NCBI RefSeq assembly: GCF_000785105.2 | Contig: NZ_CP018906.1 | Coordinates: 1,674,001 to 1,738,000, forward strand | From: Lentilactobacillus curieae | GTDB lineage: Bacteria > Bacillota > Bacilli > Lactobacillales > Lactobacillaceae | Direction: 5' to 3' | DNA: 64,000 nt | In this document: positions 36,859 to 45,716 of the stretch, in pieces | Numbering within the stretch: the stretch's first letter is position 1 | Layout of the letters: the number at the start of each line of letters is the position of its first letter | Notes under the pieces: generated by a model | What the model was told of the DNA's origin: nothing | What the model saw: only the letters and a program-made list of their open reading frames with translations | The model's database searches: none | Made by a program: the position numbers and the translations under genes

Positions 36859-37257
36859 TTAATTAATTTTGGTATCGTCTTGATTATCTTTTTTTAATAG
36901 GTCTCTAATTTCTGACAACAGCACAACTTGTTGGTCAGGACCAGCAGATGAGTCTTGTTTGTTCTTTGTTAACTTGTTGATCAGCTTGATTAACAAGAAT
37001 ACAACAAACGCCACAATAACAAAGTTGATTAACGAGTTGATAAATGCCCCGTACTTGAATGTTGCATCCCCAACCTTGAAAGTTAGGCTTGATAAATCAA
37101 GTTTACCAACGAAGATTCCAATTAATGGATTGATCAAATTGTTGTTTAACGAAGTGACAATGGCAGTAAAAGCACCACCAATAATGACACCAACAGCCAT
37201 ATCAACAACGTTTCCCCGTGTGATAAAGTCTTTAAATTCTTTAAACATTACTAACAT
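36859..37257 (-). CDS. mscL: large-conductance mechanosensitive channel MscL
   Basis: Osmotic release valve, 132 residues. Amphipathic N-terminus [26 protein letters not shown] leading into TM1, loop, TM2 (about 72-95), and a charged C-terminal helix ending [22 protein letters not shown]; a second ATG three codons in is possible. Confidence 0.95.
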   Translation of the reverse strand: MLVMFKEFKDFITRGNVVDMAVGVIIGGAFTAIVTSLNNNLINPLIGIFVGKLDLSSLTFKVGDATFKYGAFINSLINFVIVAFVVFLLIKLINKLTKNKQDSSAGPDQQVVLLSEIRDLLKKDNQDDTKIN

Positions 37258-37388
37258 TCACTTCCCTTCGAACCTTTATTAACTATCATTATACATATTG
37301 GCCGTAGGGTTAGACAACTTTTGGGGGTATAAAATTCCTAAAATCGTGTGATAGAATTAATTAACTAAGATAATGGGCAGGATAATTC

Positions 37389-37580
37389 ATGAGAAACATA
37401 TATTTGGTAGCATCAATCATCGTCACAATGTTTTTAATTGCATACTTGGTGGCGCTACTGGTAGTGGTTGGCGGTAACGCTGGAAAGTTTATTTTGTTTA
37501 CGGTTATTGGCGTAATTGTCTACCAGTTAATTTTCACACCACTAGTTGTGTTGTACCAACGTAGTAAAAAAGATGATTGA
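37389..37580 (+). CDS. small membrane protein, 63 aa
   Basis: Two membrane helices (about 5-25 and 33-55) and a basic tail YQRSKKDD. RBS AGGAT before ATG 37389. Only 13 bases separate its stop from the S53 protease start, so it is probably cotranscribed with it. No family recognised. Confidence 0.6.
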   Translation: MRNIYLVASIIVTMFLIAYLVALLVVVGGNAGKFILFTVIGVIVYQLIFTPLVVLYQRSKKDD

Positions 37581-37593
37581 TCAAGGAGTAAAA

Positions 37594-39426
37594 ATGAGAT
37601 TTAGAGTAAAAAAGTTGAATTGGGTTCACTTACTAATTTTGGGAATTGTGTTTTCGGGAATCATTAATTTTGTGCATACGGATAAAGTGGCGGCAAAGAA
37701 AGTCTCGACCGAAACTATTAGTGTAGTTTTAAAGCCACACAATCAAAGTGAATTGACGAAGTTTATCTATTCGACAAGCAACCCTAACTCCAAGAATTAT
37801 CACAAGTACATAAGCTCATCACAGTTCGCTGACCGGTATGGCGCCCGAACGAAGACAATTAAACTGGTCAAGGCTTACTTTAAAAAGTACCACTTAAAAA
37901 CCAAGGTAAATCGGGGGAATTTAGTTATTTCGGTAACCGGAACTCGTCGCCAGTTGGAAAATGCATTTCACGTTTGGTTTACTAAGTCATCCTGGAATGG
38001 AAGCAGTTATCGTAAAGTAGTTGGAACACCCAGAATCTCAAAAAAACTTTCCAGGGAGGTAATGGCAGTTTCTGGACTTTCAAAGTATTATGCGGTCAAC
38101 GCCCGCCATACTCAACTTCAGCCGACATCCTATGAAACTCGTGCACAAAGTGACCAGTCAAGTGACGGCCATACTCCAAGTAAGTTTATTAATCGCTACG
38201 GAATTCGTTCGTTGTACGCTGGAGGTAACTCTGGTCGCAGCAAAACAATTGGTATCATTTCGTTTGCAAACTACCATTATGCGGATGCCTATCATTTTTG
38301 GAATAAAATGGGAATTAAAGCTAAGGCAAATCGTCTAAGTGTTAATCGAACTAAGGGTACTAGTGGCAATTGGGCTAATGCCGAAGAAACCACTATGGAC
38401 GTTGAACAAGCTGGAGCAATCGCACCTGATGCCAATATTCGTAGCTATATCAGTCAGCCGGATGTTACAGGGATGATTACATCAGTTACCAACGCACTGG
38501 CCGAAAACCGTGCTGATGTTTTATCAATTAGTTGGGGTCAAAGTGAAGTTAAATTAGCCCAGGAAATTAAATTAGGGATTACTCCTAAAAGATTTAACCA
38601 AGTGATGAACTTGTTATTTGAGCAAGCTGCAGCACAGGGGATTACTGTAACGACTGCTAGTGGTGATAATGGGGCTTACGATGGAATCCTTGAGGGTAAC
38701 CGCCAAGGACTAGCAGTTGATTCACCGGCTAGTTCACCATACGTAGTAGCCGTTGGCGGGACTACGCTACCAAATTCGTACTTGGTGAACCATAAAAAAG
38801 TTGTTGTTCAAGCTGAACGTGCGTGGGGAACCGACTTTTTGTATCCTAATTACAGTCATCAACAGTATTATTCTCAATCAGAAAAGCTTGCTAACTACTT
38901 TACTGGTGGAGGTGGCGGGTTTAGCAAAATCAATGGAACGCCAAAGTACCAGCAAGGTGTAAGTGGAGTTAATACTTTTTCTGCAATAAAAATGTGGTCT
39001 TTTGCTAACAACAAGGTGACGAGAATAGGTGACCAACGGTTAGCAGGTAAGAGTCATGGTAGAAATTTACCTGACGTGTCAGCAAATGCTGATCCAGCAA
39101 CTGGTTACAGCATGTATGTATCCGGATCTAAAGACGGATCTGATGGCTCTTGGTATGTGGTTGGTGGAACGAGTTTGGTTGCTCCACAAATGGCCGCCAG
39201 TCTTGTCTTAACAGGAGATGAAGTTGGTGGTAGGCTTGGCTTCATCAACCCAACTCTTTACCGCGTGGCGCAAAAAGCAAATTCGCCGTTCAAAGTTTTA
39301 GATAGTGCAAAGAACAATAATAATCTTTATTACACTGGCCAACCGGGAAAGTTGTACAACCAAGCTACAGGTTTGGGAACCGTTAATTTTGGTAGGTTAG
39401 CTGATGTAATAAAATCAAACTATTAG
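37594..39426 (+). CDS. secreted S53 family peptidase (sedolisin/kumamolisin type)
   Basis: Acid-active serine-carboxyl protease. 610 residues from ATG 37594 (AAGGAG ahead; the upstream ATG at 37546 lies inside the previous gene). N-terminal signal/anchor (about 10-32), pro-kumamolisin activation domain (about 40-175, NSKNYHKYISSSQFADRYG), then the catalytic domain with the E-x-x-x-D pair Glu265/Asp269 (AEETTMD), oxyanion Asp358 (SGDNGAYDG) and nucleophile Ser527 (GGTSLVAPQ), and a C-terminal GLGTVNF calcium-site region. Acidified growth medium would suit such an enzyme. Followed by a CPBP protease gene. Confidence 0.88.
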   Translation: MRFRVKKLNWVHLLILGIVFSGIINFVHTDKVAAKKVSTETISVVLKPHNQSELTKFIYSTSNPNSKNYHKYISSSQFADRYGARTKTIKLVKAYFKKYHLKTKVNRGNLVISVTGTRRQLENAFHVWFTKSSWNGSSYRKVVGTPRISKKLSREVMAVSGLSKYYAVNARHTQLQPTSYETRAQSDQSSDGHTPSKFINRYGIRSLYAGGNSGRSKTIGIISFANYHYADAYHFWNKMGIKAKANRLSVNRTKGTSGNWANAEETTMDVEQAGAIAPDANIRSYISQPDVTGMITSVTNALAENRADVLSISWGQSEVKLAQEIKLGITPKRFNQVMNLLFEQAAAQGITVTTASGDNGAYDGILEGNRQGLAVDSPASSPYVVAVGGTTLPNSYLVNHKKVVVQAERAWGTDFLYPNYSHQQYYSQSEKLANYFTGGGGGFSKINGTPKYQQGVSGVNTFSAIKMWSFANNKVTRIGDQRLAGKSHGRNLPDVSANADPATGYSMYVSGSKDGSDGSWYVVGGTSLVAPQMAASLVLTGDEVGGRLGFINPTLYRVAQKANSPFKVLDSAKNNNNLYYTGQPGKLYNQATGLGTVNFGRLADVIKSNY

Positions 39427-39437
39427 TGGAGGTAAAC

Positions 39438-40145
39438 ATGAACTCAAATGAGCACAAGCTCCAGGCCGGAGATTACTTCGAAAGAATTGGGATTTTTATA
39501 TTACTAGTGGTGTTGGTGCTATTCGTGCAAATTCCGCTTGGGTTAATTGCTAAAGCACCTAAAGTCGATGCTTTAGCAATCGGTACAGGAATCGTCTATT
39601 TAGTTTTATTTATCGGATTCATTGGCTTAGCATACTATTTTTACCAACGGTACGGCCAAGTTAAACTAAAATCGTTGAGGTGGAACGACGTTAAGTTGAT
39701 TTTGCTTGGATTTGTTGTAATGATGGTAATCGAAATTGGGCTAGGAATTCTCAACCAAAAAGTTTACGGTGTCCAACAGACATCTAATAACCAGTTGGTG
39801 GGTGAACTTTTGGGTTCCAACAAGCTATCGTTGATTTTGCTGTCAATCTCGTCGGTATTTTTATCACCAATCTTGGAAGAACTTGTCTTTCGGGGATTCG
39901 TGATTAGTGCCTTTTTTAAACAAAGCGCAAGGGTGTTGCCCGTAATTGTGAGTGCAGTTTTATTTGCAATTCCCCATATGGAGGATACTAACGTAATTAG
40001 CTTTTTAACTTATGCTTCAATGGGGGCTGTTTTGGCTTATGTTTATAACAGTACCAAAAATATTAAGGTATCAATCGGACTGCATTTTTTAAACAACCTG
40101 TACGCAATGGCGGGAATGTTGTTTTTAATGTTTGGTAATCATTAA
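39438..40145 (+). CDS. CPBP family intramembrane metalloprotease
   Basis: 235 residues, about seven helices; ATG 39438 has GGAGG five bases ahead. The CPBP/Abi motifs are present: EELVFRGFV (EExxxR), FAIPHMED and the last His in GLHFLNN. Related enzymes serve in bacteriocin immunity or protein maturation. Twelve bases after the S53 stop, so the small membrane protein, S53 protease and CPBP protease form one unit. Confidence 0.87.
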   Translation: MNSNEHKLQAGDYFERIGIFILLVVLVLFVQIPLGLIAKAPKVDALAIGTGIVYLVLFIGFIGLAYYFYQRYGQVKLKSLRWNDVKLILLGFVVMMVIEIGLGILNQKVYGVQQTSNNQLVGELLGSNKLSLILLSISSVFLSPILEELVFRGFVISAFFKQSARVLPVIVSAVLFAIPHMEDTNVISFLTYASMGAVLAYVYNSTKNIKVSIGLHFLNNLYAMAGMLFLMFGNH

Positions 40146-40148
40146 CAT

Positions 40149-40190
40149 CGAACGTGTTGGCTATTGTAGCTAGCCGTTCGTTTTTTTGTT
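40149..40190 (+). terminator. terminator after CPBP gene
   Basis: CGAACG ... CGTTCG outer stem with GGCTA/TAGCC inner pairs, then T7. Confidence 0.75.
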
Positions 40191-40255
40191 TGACTAGAAA
40201 CATTGATTCGGGCAGTATTTAGTTAATACATAACAAAAACTAGGATGGTGACAAC

Positions 40256-41362
40256 ATGGGGTTATCAAAGAATTTATTTAATGATTTATCGGCTGGAAAT
40301 AAGGGTCAACGGAATTTAATTACTGACGTCCCCGGTGTAAAAGTGGGCCAAGTGACAGTTGATGATGGGAAAGTTCACTCTGGAGTAACTGCAATTATTC
40401 CCGTAACGGGGAACCTTTTTCGAGAAAAGCTCCCCGCTGGAACTTGTGTCCTCAATGGTTTTGGAAAGAGTGTTGGCCTAGTACAAATCGACGAATTGGG
40501 GACGTTAGAGACCCCAATCGTTTTGACAAATACATTTGCAGTTGGAACAGCTGTAAACTCACTGACCCGAAGAATGTTAGCAGAAAACCCAGAAATTGGC
40601 GACAGCACTAGTACCGTTAATCCGGTGGTAGCGGAATGTAATGATGGCGATGTTTCTGATATTCGGGCCATGCGCCTTACTGAATCTGACGTTGAGCAAG
40701 CATTTGCCAATGTTGGCGAAGAGTTTGAAGAAGGTGCAGTTGGTGCAGGTCGAGGGATGATGTGTTACGACTTGAAGGGCGGGATTGGTTCATCATCACG
40801 AATTGTTGAAGTTGATGAAGAGCACTCTTATACAGTTGGAACATTAACTATGACTAATTACGGATATCTTCAAGATTTTATCGTCAATGGATTGCCAATT
40901 GGTAAGCCGCTTTCTGAAATGATAAAAGCGGATAAAGAAAAAGAAGAAAAGGGATCAATCATTACCATCATTGCCACTGATGCCCCGCTTAATTCTCGCC
41001 AACTGAAACGGCTAGCCAAACGGGCAACTGTGGGGATCAATCGTTCAGGAGGATATATCGGTAACGGTAGTGGGGAAATTGTATTTGCTTTTTCAACTCA
41101 AAATAGAGTTAGTCACTTTGCCAAAAGCGACCTCGATACCGTAACCCGTTTTAATGACAATCACATCGACAAGTTCTTCAGAGCAGTGGCTGCTAGTGTT
41201 GATGAGTCAATTTTAAGTTCGATGGTTCACGCTGAATCAGTTGTGGATCGTAAGGGAAGAAATCGCTTAGGCTTAGTCGATGCTTGTCATAAACTGTCAG
41301 CCGAACAGCCAGAGTATGCGGAAATGGTAAAAGACGCACTTGATCTATTGGGGGTAGAGTAA
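40256..41362 (+). CDS. P1 family aminopeptidase (DmpA-like)
   Basis: N-terminal-nucleophile peptidase that self-cleaves before a Ser to expose the catalytic residue. 368 residues; the predicted cleavage is Gly271-Ser272 in GNGSGEI. Seen: ITDVPGVKVGQVTV opening, NGFGKSVGLVQIDELG, and TPIVLTNTFAVGTAV. Members release N-terminal residues, including D-amino acids and beta-amino acids. RBS GATGGTGA. Overlaps the next gene by one base (TAATG). Confidence 0.87.
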   Translation: MGLSKNLFNDLSAGNKGQRNLITDVPGVKVGQVTVDDGKVHSGVTAIIPVTGNLFREKLPAGTCVLNGFGKSVGLVQIDELGTLETPIVLTNTFAVGTAVNSLTRRMLAENPEIGDSTSTVNPVVAECNDGDVSDIRAMRLTESDVEQAFANVGEEFEEGAVGAGRGMMCYDLKGGIGSSSRIVEVDEEHSYTVGTLTMTNYGYLQDFIVNGLPIGKPLSEMIKADKEKEEKGSIITIIATDAPLNSRQLKRLAKRATVGINRSGGYIGNGSGEIVFAFSTQNRVSHFAKSDLDTVTRFNDNHIDKFFRAVAASVDESILSSMVHAESVVDRKGRNRLGLVDACHKLSAEQPEYAEMVKDALDLLGVE

Positions 41363-41907
41363 TGGTTGAATTATTGAATGCTCCTAACATTGATCAATAT
41401 GCATGGGGAGCAATCAACGGTTGTGAAGCTGCTAGCTTATTAGAGGGATTACACTGTCTTGGTAAACTAACTAACGTAAATTATGGCGAGTTTTTAAAAC
41501 AAATGCCAATTGATGAAGGTGGTAATCCAAATTATGGGTTTGGCGGTTCACCCTATAAAAATCAGGCTGGTAAGTTTGAGGCGATATTTGTTAAACCCTT
41601 AGCGGATTGGGCTGCTAACTACACCACGTACGAAGATTTAAGTGATTCTGGTGTTGAACCGATTTACCAATCCGTTGAGGCCGGTAATCCTGTGGTGACT
41701 TATGTCACGGTTCACTTTGAAAAGCCGGAAATTGAAACTTACCCGTTTGGTGACGTTGCTATTAATAACCATGCGGTTTTGGTGGATGGGGTGAATGCAA
41801 CTCAAGTGCACCTTAGTGACCCGATTGATGGCAAATACTATCTTGATAAAAGTAAATTTGAAAAAATTTATTTATCCAGAAATATGGCCTTGGCTTTACT
41901 AAAATGA
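41362..41907 (+). CDS. C39-like papain-fold peptidase family protein
   Basis: 181 residues, no signal peptide. Candidate catalytic Cys in WGAINGCEAASL, His in NNHAVLVDG, Asp/Asn in VHLSDP: the C-H-D order of peptidase C39-like family proteins. Start overlaps the P1 peptidase stop (TAATG), so the two are translationally coupled. Cytoplasmic, so perhaps a peptide hydrolase rather than a bacteriocin-leader peptidase. Confidence 0.72.
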   Translation: MVELLNAPNIDQYAWGAINGCEAASLLEGLHCLGKLTNVNYGEFLKQMPIDEGGNPNYGFGGSPYKNQAGKFEAIFVKPLADWAANYTTYEDLSDSGVEPIYQSVEAGNPVVTYVTVHFEKPEIETYPFGDVAINNHAVLVDGVNATQVHLSDPIDGKYYLDKSKFEKIYLSRNMALALLK

Positions 41908-42001
41908 AAAACAAATTAAAAACAGAATGCAACTCTCTAATATTTATGCTAAATTAGAATGTAATACAGGTTATTAATTTAAATTTGGGGAGTGAAGTTT
42001 T

Positions 42002-43627
42002 ATGGGTTTATCTCATAGAGTGACAATGGCATCAGTTTTCGCAACGGTGTCTTTAATTTTAGTTGGCTGTGGTAATTCTGCTACCAGCTCAAAGAAGCAG
42101 TCAATCACGACATCAACTGATACCGAGTTGTCGACGATTGATTTGTCAAAAACCACGTCAATTTCAGCATTTAACGTTTTGAATAACGTTGATGAAGGGC
42201 TATTTAGACTTGGTAAGAACAGTGAAGTTCAACCTGGAATTGCCACTGATAGTAAAGTGTCAAATGATGGTAAGACTTACACGTTCAATCTTAGAAAGAA
42301 TGCTAAGTGGAGTAACGGTGATCCGGTTACTGCTCAGGACTTTGTATATTCCTGGCGCAGAACTCTTGACCCTAAAACTGCTTCTCAATACGGATATTTA
42401 TTCTCAGGAATTAAGAACGCCGATAAGATTCAAAACAAAAAAGCCGCTCCTTCAACTCTCGGGGTTAAAGCTGAAGGCAAGTATAAGTTAGTGGTTAATT
42501 TGGAACAAAAAATTCCTTACTTCAAGTTGCTATTAGGATTCCCTGTATTTTTCCCACAAGATTCTAAAGCCGTTGCTAAGTATGTTAGCAAGTATGGAAC
42601 TACCGCTAAGACTATGGTTTATAACGGACCGTTTACTCTTAGTGGTTGGAATGGTACTAATTTAAGTTGGACACTCAAAAAGAATAAAGATTACTGGGAC
42701 AAAGGCAAGGTCAAGTTAAACAGCATTAAGTTTAACGTAGTCAAAGATCCATCTACTGGCCTAAATCTTTATAACCAAAAGAAGCTTGATATGGCTCAAC
42801 TTTCTGCTACTCAAGCAAAACAAATGGGTAACAAGCCAAACATGGTTTCTAGAAAGCAATCATCATCGTACTATATTGCCTTTAACCAAAAGATTAAGGC
42901 ATTTAAGAACAAGAAAATCAGACAAGCTATTTCAATGGCAATCAATCGCGACACTTTAGCTAACAAAGTTGTCGGTGGTGGTGCTGTAGAAACTGATAGT
43001 TTTGTTTCAAAGGGACTAGCTGTTTCACCTAAATCAAAGACCGACTTTACTAAAGATGTAACTGCGCCAGCTTCAATGAAATATAATCAGGCAGAAGCTC
43101 GGAAACTATTTAAACAAGGTATGAAAGAAGTTGGCAAAAAACAACTTAAATTTACTTTGTTAAACGTGGATACTTACGATCAGAAGCAACTTAGTGAGTA
43201 CTTGCAAAGTGCAATTGAAAAAACATTGCCACAGGTCAAGGTTTCTTTGAATAACATTCCTGGCCAAACCGTCCTTAGTCGTCAAGCTGACCAAGATTTC
43301 CAAGTAACTGTTGCTAATTGGTTTGCTGACTTCTCAGACCCCGTAACCTTCTTGAACATTTTGACCTCAAAGAACCCAAGTAATATTTCTAAGTGGTCAA
43401 ATAAGCAATACGATTCATTGATTGATAAAACCAATGGCGTCGATGGTAGTAAACCAGAAGCCCGTTGGCAAGACATGGTCGATGCCCAAAACTTGGCACT
43501 CAAAGAACAAGCAATTGTGCCGCTTTATCAATCAGGTGAAAAATGGCTAATCAATAGTAACATCAAGGGTATTGTGTACAATACTGCCGGTGCTAACTAC
43601 AACTACAAAGAAGCTTACGTTAAATAG
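42002..43627 (+). CDS. peptide ABC transporter substrate-binding lipoprotein (OppA/DppE type)
   Basis: 541 residues with lipobox LVGC (lipid Cys23) and the SBP_bac_5 fold: LSTIDLSKTTSISAF start, LRKNAKWSNGDPVTAQDFVYSWRR, and AISMAINR. Captures oligopeptides; its place next to muropeptide enzymes suggests murein peptides. No permease or ATPase genes are adjacent, so it must use a transporter encoded elsewhere. RBS GGGGAGTGA. Extended -10 TGCTAAATT at 41947-41955. Confidence 0.9.
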   Translation: MGLSHRVTMASVFATVSLILVGCGNSATSSKKQSITTSTDTELSTIDLSKTTSISAFNVLNNVDEGLFRLGKNSEVQPGIATDSKVSNDGKTYTFNLRKNAKWSNGDPVTAQDFVYSWRRTLDPKTASQYGYLFSGIKNADKIQNKKAAPSTLGVKAEGKYKLVVNLEQKIPYFKLLLGFPVFFPQDSKAVAKYVSKYGTTAKTMVYNGPFTLSGWNGTNLSWTLKKNKDYWDKGKVKLNSIKFNVVKDPSTGLNLYNQKKLDMAQLSATQAKQMGNKPNMVSRKQSSSYYIAFNQKIKAFKNKKIRQAISMAINRDTLANKVVGGGAVETDSFVSKGLAVSPKSKTDFTKDVTAPASMKYNQAEARKLFKQGMKEVGKKQLKFTLLNVDTYDQKQLSEYLQSAIEKTLPQVKVSLNNIPGQTVLSRQADQDFQVTVANWFADFSDPVTFLNILTSKNPSNISKWSNKQYDSLIDKTNGVDGSKPEARWQDMVDAQNLALKEQAIVPLYQSGEKWLINSNIKGIVYNTAGANYNYKEAYVK

Positions 43628-43636
43628 GAGGCCGTT

Positions 43637-44707
43637 TTGAGTTTAGTGATTGAAAGTATAACTACTCAGGTCGTTGACGTTCCACTAAAGCGCCCATTTG
43701 TAACTGCTCTAAGAAAGGTCACTACTGCGGAAACTGTCATTTTAAAGATGAGGGATTCTCAAGGTAGAGTTGGTCACGGAGAGGCTGCACCTAATGCGGT
43801 AGTGAGTGGTGATACGACTAAAAGCATTGTGAGCGCGATTGAAGATGTGATTGCCCCAAAAATTATTGGCATGTCTTTAGATCAACCCGATGTAATCAAG
43901 TCCGCCATAGATGATTCAATGATTCATAATTCTAGTCCCAAAGCTGCTGTGAATATCGCCCTGAATGATTTGATTGCTCAGAGGTATCAGGTGCCTTTGT
44001 ATGTGTTGCTAGGTGGTTCAGATAATGAAGTAATTACTGACTACACTGTTAGTGTTGGTGATACCAATGATATGATTAATCAGGCAAAACAGTTGGTTGA
44101 AGATGGATTTGACACATTAAAACTCAAAGTTGGTGCTGATAGCGAAAAAGCGGATTTTGATAAAGTTGCCGCCATCAGAAATGCTGTGGGGAGCAAAGTT
44201 AAAATCCGGCTAGATGCTAATCAGGGGTGGCACCCCAAACAGGCAGTTGCTGCTATTCACAGAATGGAACGGGCAGGTCTCGACATTGAGTTGGTAGAGC
44301 AACCGGTTAGGGCAAATGATTTTGCCGGGATGAAATTCGTTACCCAAAACGTTGACACCCTAATATTGGCTGATGAAAGTATTTTCTCAGTTGAAGATGC
44401 TTTGAGATTAATTCAGATGCACGGTTGTGACTTGATCAATCTTAAACTGATGAAGGCCGGTGGAATCGATAACGCACTAAAAATCAATACGCTTGCCGAA
44501 GCAGCAGGAATTAAATGTATGGTAGGTAGTATGATTGAGTCGTCAGTTTCGGTCGCCGCTGCCGCTCATCTTGCAGCTGCAAAGGAAAACATTCAGTATG
44601 TTGACTTGGATGCTGCACTGATGTTTTCTGAAAACCCGGTTTCTGGTGGTTACGTTAATGATGAAAATCGGATCGAATTATTAAATAAGCCAGGACTAGG
44701 ATTTTAG
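43637..44707 (+). CDS. ykfB: L-Ala-D/L-Glu epimerase (YkfB type, enolase superfamily)
   Basis: Epimerises L-Ala-D-Glu from murein to L-Ala-L-Glu so that normal peptidases can use it. 356 residues. TTG 43637 with AGGAGG ahead. Enolase-superfamily residues: KLKVG (catalytic Lys), RLDANQGW, ELVEQPV, LADES and the second Lys in NLKLMKAGG. Lies nine bases after the OppA stop. Other dipeptide specificities exist in the family, but the following NlpC/P60 gene supports the murein role. Confidence 0.87.
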   Translation: MSLVIESITTQVVDVPLKRPFVTALRKVTTAETVILKMRDSQGRVGHGEAAPNAVVSGDTTKSIVSAIEDVIAPKIIGMSLDQPDVIKSAIDDSMIHNSSPKAAVNIALNDLIAQRYQVPLYVLLGGSDNEVITDYTVSVGDTNDMINQAKQLVEDGFDTLKLKVGADSEKADFDKVAAIRNAVGSKVKIRLDANQGWHPKQAVAAIHRMERAGLDIELVEQPVRANDFAGMKFVTQNVDTLILADESIFSVEDALRLIQMHGCDLINLKLMKAGGIDNALKINTLAEAAGIKCMVGSMIESSVSVAAAAHLAAAKENIQYVDLDAALMFSENPVSGGYVNDENRIELLNKPGLGF

Positions 44708-44720
44708 TTTTATAGGAAAA

Positions 44721-44753
44721 GGCGGAGTATGGTTTATCCATGCTCCGTTTTTT
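44721..44753 (+). terminator. terminator between ykfB and the NlpC/P60 gene
   Basis: CGGAGTATGG-TTTAT-CCATGCTCCG (one G-U) followed by T6. A TATAAT at 44780-44785 likely restarts transcription. Confidence 0.82.
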
Positions 44754-44831
44754 GTGACAGTATTCGGTAGTTAATTACTTATAATTAGCAAAAACGTGTT
44801 AATATATTGGAAGAAAAGGAGGGGTGGCAGA

Positions 44832-45716
44832 TTGAAAACTATGAGAATTAACGTGCCTGTGGCAACAATCTGGACATCAAAGACATCTTTTAGACCGGTA
44901 GATGAACCCGCATTGAAGGGGGATACTAAAACCTGGGCTGAACAGATGTCCGATGAGGAAACAATCGATTTAGGAGATAGTGATCGAGTTGTCACCCAAG
45001 CGTTATTCAACGATGAGGTTATTGTTGATAGAGAAGAGGGTGACTGGTCTAAGGTTGTCATTCCAACCCAAAGTGACGATTCAGATAAGCGTGGTTATCC
45101 TGGATGGGTACCCAGTGCATTAATTAGTGAAACTCAGAGTAGTACTACTACTGCCCAGGTGAGAATTGCTACTAAATTTGCGGACTTGTATGATGCAAAT
45201 AAGCAAAAAATCATGGAATTAAGTCAGGGAACGTTTCTTGAAGAAACTAATCGTGATGGTGAGTGGATTGAGGTAAATACACCATTAGGCTCAGCTTTTA
45301 TTAAGGTAGAAGCCACTGTAATTCCAGTATCTGCTGACAACACAGGGCAAATTATGGTTGAACTTGCCAATCAATTTTTAGGTCTACGCTACATTTGGGC
45401 TGGAATTTCGTCTTATGGGTTTGACTGCTCGGGCTTAGTTTATAGTTTGCATAGGTTGCTAGGGATTTTAATTCCTAGAGATGCCGATGATCAGCAAGCA
45501 AACGGTACCCCAATTTCACCAGAAAATGTACTGCCAGGAGATTTAGTATTTTTTGCTTACGATCACGGAACTGGGTACGTACACCACGTTGGTATGTATA
45601 TTGGTAACGGCAAGATGATTGAGTCTCGGACTTTGGGGAAGACTGTTGATATCGCTGAATTAACTGAACCCAAATTTGCTGAAGAGTTTGCTGGGTTTAG
45701 AAGGTATTGGCATTAA
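44832..45716 (+). CDS. ykfC: cytoplasmic NlpC/P60 gamma-D-Glu-diamino acid endopeptidase (YkfC type)
   Basis: 294 residues, no signal peptide. TTG 44832 is chosen for GGGGTGG about five bases ahead; an ATG three codons on is possible. Two bacterial SH3 domains (about 5-90 and 100-165) precede the NlpC/P60 domain with Cys199 in YGFDCSGLVY, His in VHHVGMYIG, as in YkfC, which cuts gamma-D-Glu-diamino acid bonds of tripeptides with a free L-Ala. Overlaps the next gene by one base (TAATG). Confidence 0.88.
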   Translation: MKTMRINVPVATIWTSKTSFRPVDEPALKGDTKTWAEQMSDEETIDLGDSDRVVTQALFNDEVIVDREEGDWSKVVIPTQSDDSDKRGYPGWVPSALISETQSSTTTAQVRIATKFADLYDANKQKIMELSQGTFLEETNRDGEWIEVNTPLGSAFIKVEATVIPVSADNTGQIMVELANQFLGLRYIWAGISSYGFDCSGLVYSLHRLLGILIPRDADDQQANGTPISPENVLPGDLVFFAYDHGTGYVHHVGMYIGNGKMIESRTLGKTVDIAELTEPKFAEEFAGFRRYWH

